Source: Fasciola hepatica (taxonomy: Eukaryota > Platyhelminthes > Trematoda > Plagiorchiida > Fasciolidae). From it: a DNA stretch of 64,000 nucleotides. The DNA is taken from positions 2,115,501 to 2,179,500 of the forward strand of contig CANUEZ040000210.1 in assembly GCA_948099385.1 (NCBI GenBank), in the 5' to 3' direction. Under the pieces are notes generated by a model. It did no database searches, was not told the origin of the DNA, and worked only from the letters and a program-made list of their open reading frames with translations. The translations under genes and the position numbers were made by a program. Positions 58,101 to 64,000 of the stretch are shown here, one piece after another. How positions within the stretch are numbered: position 1 is the first letter of the stretch; every line of letters starts with the position of its first letter.

Positions 58101-58996
58101 GTTACACGAAAGCCGCTACCAGCCATTGCATTCGGTGACTAAACCTAACGGACGTTTCTTCCAAATCCATTTGTTAGTTTCTCAACTGTGACTGGTAATG
58201 TCTCATTTCAGTCAGAAAAGGTTGTACTTCAAGAAACTAAATAACTGCGGTTACCGTTTACGAAACGAAACAAAAGAAAGGGAGCATGGGAGAAAAATCG
58301 GGACCCCTACAAACCATGAATCACAACAACACAGGCAGAATTTCAGAGACTCGGGTGGCTGATGTAACGATTTGGGTCGGTAGTGATCTACGATAATTTT
58401 CCCGGCGTGGCTCACTCTGTTTACTTCGTGTCACATCTGTGAAGCTATTCTCCCGGCCAAAAATGCATCAGGTTTGGAATAAAATGAACGGAACCTGTCT
58501 TCAAATGAATACGCAGTGAGCTTTTTGGCTTCACCGCGGTTTAAGGAAGTAAATTGCTTGGTAGCTGCACCAGACTTTAGCAAAGAAACGATGCAAAAAG
58601 ACTGAAGAACGACAGGAAATCCTGTAGAAAGATGACACCAATAGTCCTGCAATTGTTCTCATCCTGACCCTGGTAAATTACGGACCCAAAGCATTGTAAA
58701 GAGAGCCCGTAGTTGATTATGATACGGGACTGATACTGATGTTTTCAGAGCCTCAGAGCAATTCGGTCCTTCCGAAAGATAACATTATCTAACGGTTTTG
58801 GCTTCTGTTTATTGCTATCTTTAATTGGCTTCCTTTTCCTTTCAACTGGAAGGATCAGAACCGGGTGCACTAGATAGCTCTACTGCGGAAAAGTTATAGT
58901 AGCCGCAATTTCTGCTGTCCAGAAATAAAGCTTTTCCTAAATTAGTGTTATTTTTTCCAAAACCCGCTATTAGTGCACTGGTAACACAGCCTCATT

Positions 58997-59000
<4 letters not shown>
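55176..59000. other. intergenic, nothing recognised
   Basis: No family motif or splice-consistent exon is seen. A GC-richer patch at about 57.9-58.1 kb holds a 68-codon minus-strand frame without recognisable features. Confidence 0.4.

Positions 59001-59065
<65 letters not shown>
59001..59065. repeat. (TA)n microsatellite, 65 bases
   Basis: This is a perfect alternating TA tract. Confidence 0.97.
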
Positions 59066-61863
<2,798 letters not shown>

Positions 61864-62500
61864 GGTGCTTGACGAATGAAATCATTCCCAACCATACAGT
61901 GAACTTTCTGCACAAATAAGTCAGAATTTGGTAGAAAATGTTTTCATACCATTAACACTGTTGTTTTTAGGCAATTTTATTTGATTTTATTTAAAACTCG
62001 GTGAAAAACCACTGCTGATGATCACTGACAACAAAGATAGTTTGGAATGGAACGCAAAAACGAGTAATTTAGCTTGTTTCTAACTACTTCTTTATCGTAC
62101 ATACCTCAGTGACTAATTATTTCAAAGCCCAAACGCGATCTCACCCCAATTGGTCTAATTCATTTCCAGTGTCTTGTTCGTTAAACTTGCACGATATGAT
62201 ACCTACCTGACAGAAATAAACGTTGAGTTCTTTTCTTCTCTTTTCACAGCTGCCTTTACTCAATATCAAGAAGAGCAACCGACTAATGAACAAACCACCC
62301 TGTTGACTAGTTCTGAACAATGACGTTGATCGATGTATAACTAACATGTGCCCTATATAACGGCAGGTTATATACTGCTATATTAATTTCTGGGTAATTT
62401 CAGTGAGTGTACGTATTAGGAGATCATATTTCCACATAAAATAATTCATCATGCGGTGTGAACGCTCGGCTGACAACAAAAAACCGTGAATCAACAAATG
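61864..62500. other. intergenic, nothing recognised
   Basis: No supported feature lies between the TA array and the right-edge element. Confidence 0.4.
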
Positions 62501-62504
62501 CCTG

Positions 62505-62735
62505 TTGCGCTACACCGGACCTCTGCCGTTGTATTTCGTTGCTATATTTTTGGGATACTTCCGGTTTCTCGGTTGTTTAATAAAGAATACGAGTTCCGTT
62601 ACCTCCGCGGATCAATGTGCATATTCAGTATGCGGGCAAAATATTAGCCCGTGGGACAAAGCCCTGATGTGTGACTGTTGTGAGGGGCGGATTCAACTGT
62701 GTACAAAAATTGACAAGACAAGTATGAGTGGCTGA
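62505..62735 (+). pseudogene. ORF1 fragment with degenerate PHD-like zinc finger
   Basis: This is an open frame of 76 codons. It contains CAYSVCGQNISPWDKALMCD then CCEGRIQLC, resembling the C-x2-C...ALxCDxCxxWxHxxC pattern of PHD-like fingers in ORF1 proteins of fluke CR1-like elements. The usual histidine ligand is Q and the last cysteine is displaced, so zinc binding is doubtful. The hydrophobic N-terminal stretch (LPLYFVAIFLGYF) is probably not part of the original ORF1. The frame ends in a stop, and the remaining ORF1 continues in other frames. Confidence 0.55.
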
Positions 62736-63749
62736 TTTCTTGTACCTCTCCATTTCAGCAAATTGTGTCCACCGACTGTGCCACCTCAAGAAAAAGCAAA
62801 ACAGTTGAATCTGTGACAGTGGGGAACCGAAAATCCTCAGCACCCTGTGCAAAGCGCTCCGGGTCCCACGCGGGATTTGCTTCAACCGCTGTAAACAGCC
62901 CATCGACAGCAGTGAAGTAGCCCGTGGTTACTGAAAAAGCCGCAGTAGCTGTTAGTTCGGAATACAACACTGCTGTTTCGGAGGTGTCCAATGCCGTTGA
63001 TGGAGATTCACTACTCATTCTAGGGCAGCCGGAGACCACAGGTAAGTGGAAAGCTGAAAAAGCCGCTTCAACGGACGGCTCCACCATCTAGGACCCAATG
63101 CTTCCTAGTGGTGAATCTGCGGGAACCAACTGAGTCCGTGTCACAAAGCCGACTAGCTCATGACGTCTCTTCAGTGGGACATATTTGCCAAGATGTTATC
63201 CACAGAAGAGGAAAACCTGGCCAATATTGTAAAGGTCAGAGCCGTTTTCCGCTTATGGAAAATAAATAAGAATGGCAACCCAAGTCCGCTGAAGGTGGTC
63301 TTGGGTTCCAACGAGGCATCCCGTTCGGTGCTATAGCGGTCCTACGGGCTAAAAGGAGTAAAAATGCAACTCCTTTTAGATCTAGACCCCGAGTACAGAG
63401 AAGAGCATGGGTTAGCGTCGCGAGAGCTGCACAAGCGCCAGGCCGGAATTTCCGAGTACAGAGGAGGGGGCTTCAACTCCTGTGGAAGCCATTTAGTCTC
63501 AGCAATAATATCAACCAAGCATTTCCAACAGCGGATATACAATGAGGATTCTCACGGAGGTGGAAAATAGGCGAGAACAAGCACTTATCAAGCCTGATAG
63601 ATTCAGGTTTCTGTTGAATAAGCGGAATGAACTCAAAGTGTAGGAGGTTCACCAATCGCCAACACTGGTCGTATTGATGGAGATGGGACTTATCGGAGAG
63701 ATGATGGATTCGGAAGTACCTGTCCTAGGGTAGACCTTCAGCCGTGCTG

Positions 63750-64000
63750 ACAGAAGCCAAGAGGGGGGAAGAGGAGTCTTGGTGAAGTACACCAAAGCTG
63801 AAGTCCCTTCGCTACAGCTGGATCGCCAGATGGACCCGGAGAACCTCTCTGGTCTCTCGTGAAGCTAACACTCAGTGGGTTTAAGTCGGTCGAAATCAGT
63901 TATTGCCCCCCCCCACCTCAGATCTCCCAGAAATACTGACTGGAGTAAGACTTTGAGCTGAGATGATCAATGCCTAATTATAAGTGACTTCAACTCGCCG
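63750..64000 (+). pseudogene. start of LINE endonuclease domain (partial)
   Basis: GGRGVLVKYTK (63764-63796) matches the GGGVLIYVK strand of APE-type endonucleases, and ISDFNSP (63980-64000) matches the GDFNAP motif that holds a catalytic Asp and Asn. Both sit in the plus orientation. There is at least one stop or frame change between them, and the domain is cut by the window end. Confidence 0.6.
63906..63914. repeat. run of 9 C
   Basis: This is a homopolymer within the decayed endonuclease region. It may contribute to the local frame change. Confidence 0.9.

Larger units (their letters stand above)
62505..64000 (+). mobile_element. decayed non-LTR retrotransposon, ORF1 to start of endonuclease (cut by window end)
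   Basis: A degenerate PHD-like finger at the start is followed by low-complexity sequence with stops, then a run of endonuclease-like motifs at the right edge: GGRGVLVKYTK at 63764-63796 and ISDFNSP at 63980-64000. An ORF1 with a PHD-like finger followed by an APE endonuclease is typical of CR1-like elements. The element continues beyond the window, so its RT cannot be seen. Confidence 0.65.

Overview
This is eukaryotic nuclear DNA. It has one multi-exon gene with GT..AG introns, decayed LTR and non-LTR retrotransposons, tRNA-derived SINE-like repeats, and long (TA)n, (AC)n/(GT)n and (ATG)n arrays. The wording of the retrotransposon proteins (for example FAPSKCK, GWGPRD and GGDFNAQVG) and the divergent T-box gene suggest a flatworm, most likely a digenean fluke. 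That assignment is from memory of such sequences and is not proven here. I see no bacterial genes, CRISPR arrays, intact tRNA genes or rRNA genes.

Left part (1-31 kb). A decayed Ty3/gypsy-type pol (protease, reverse transcriptase, RNase H, integrase) lies on the plus strand at about 0.6-3.7 kb, followed by a probable 3' LTR. From 3.9 to 19 kb there is mostly sequence without recognisable genes, plus a facing (AC)n/(GT)n pair at 9.5-9.7 kb and tRNA-like repeats at 10.0 and 14.5 kb. A non-LTR element (endonuclease plus reverse transcriptase) lies on the minus strand at about 22.4-19.6 kb, with a possible 5' extension to 23.2 kb. A second element of the same general type lies on the plus strand at 29.5-31.2 kb and ends in an (ATG)24 array.

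Centre (32.6-43.6 kb). The only convincing host gene is a T-box transcription factor on the plus strand. Four exons (32606-34200, 41014-41180, 41996-42117, 43214-43627) join in frame into a predicted 765-residue protein. It has a long low-complexity N-terminal region, a divergent T domain at about residues 505-719, and a tail of only 46 residues. Intron 1 is 6.8 kb and holds a tRNA-like repeat and a short minisatellite. Intron 2 holds a run of 16 G.

Right part (43.6-64 kb). This is repeat-rich intergenic DNA: more tRNA-like SINE pieces (44.2, 47.1, 52.1, 52.7 kb), several long (TA)n arrays, and a second copy of the minisatellite at 55.1 kb. At the right edge is the ORF1 and start of the endonuclease of another non-LTR element, with a degenerate PHD-like finger. 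It is cut by the window end.

I found no clearly new biological system. The best leads are the unusual layout of the T-box protein, the family of tRNA-like SINEs with a shared 3' body, and the ~21-bp minisatellite found at two distant sites.
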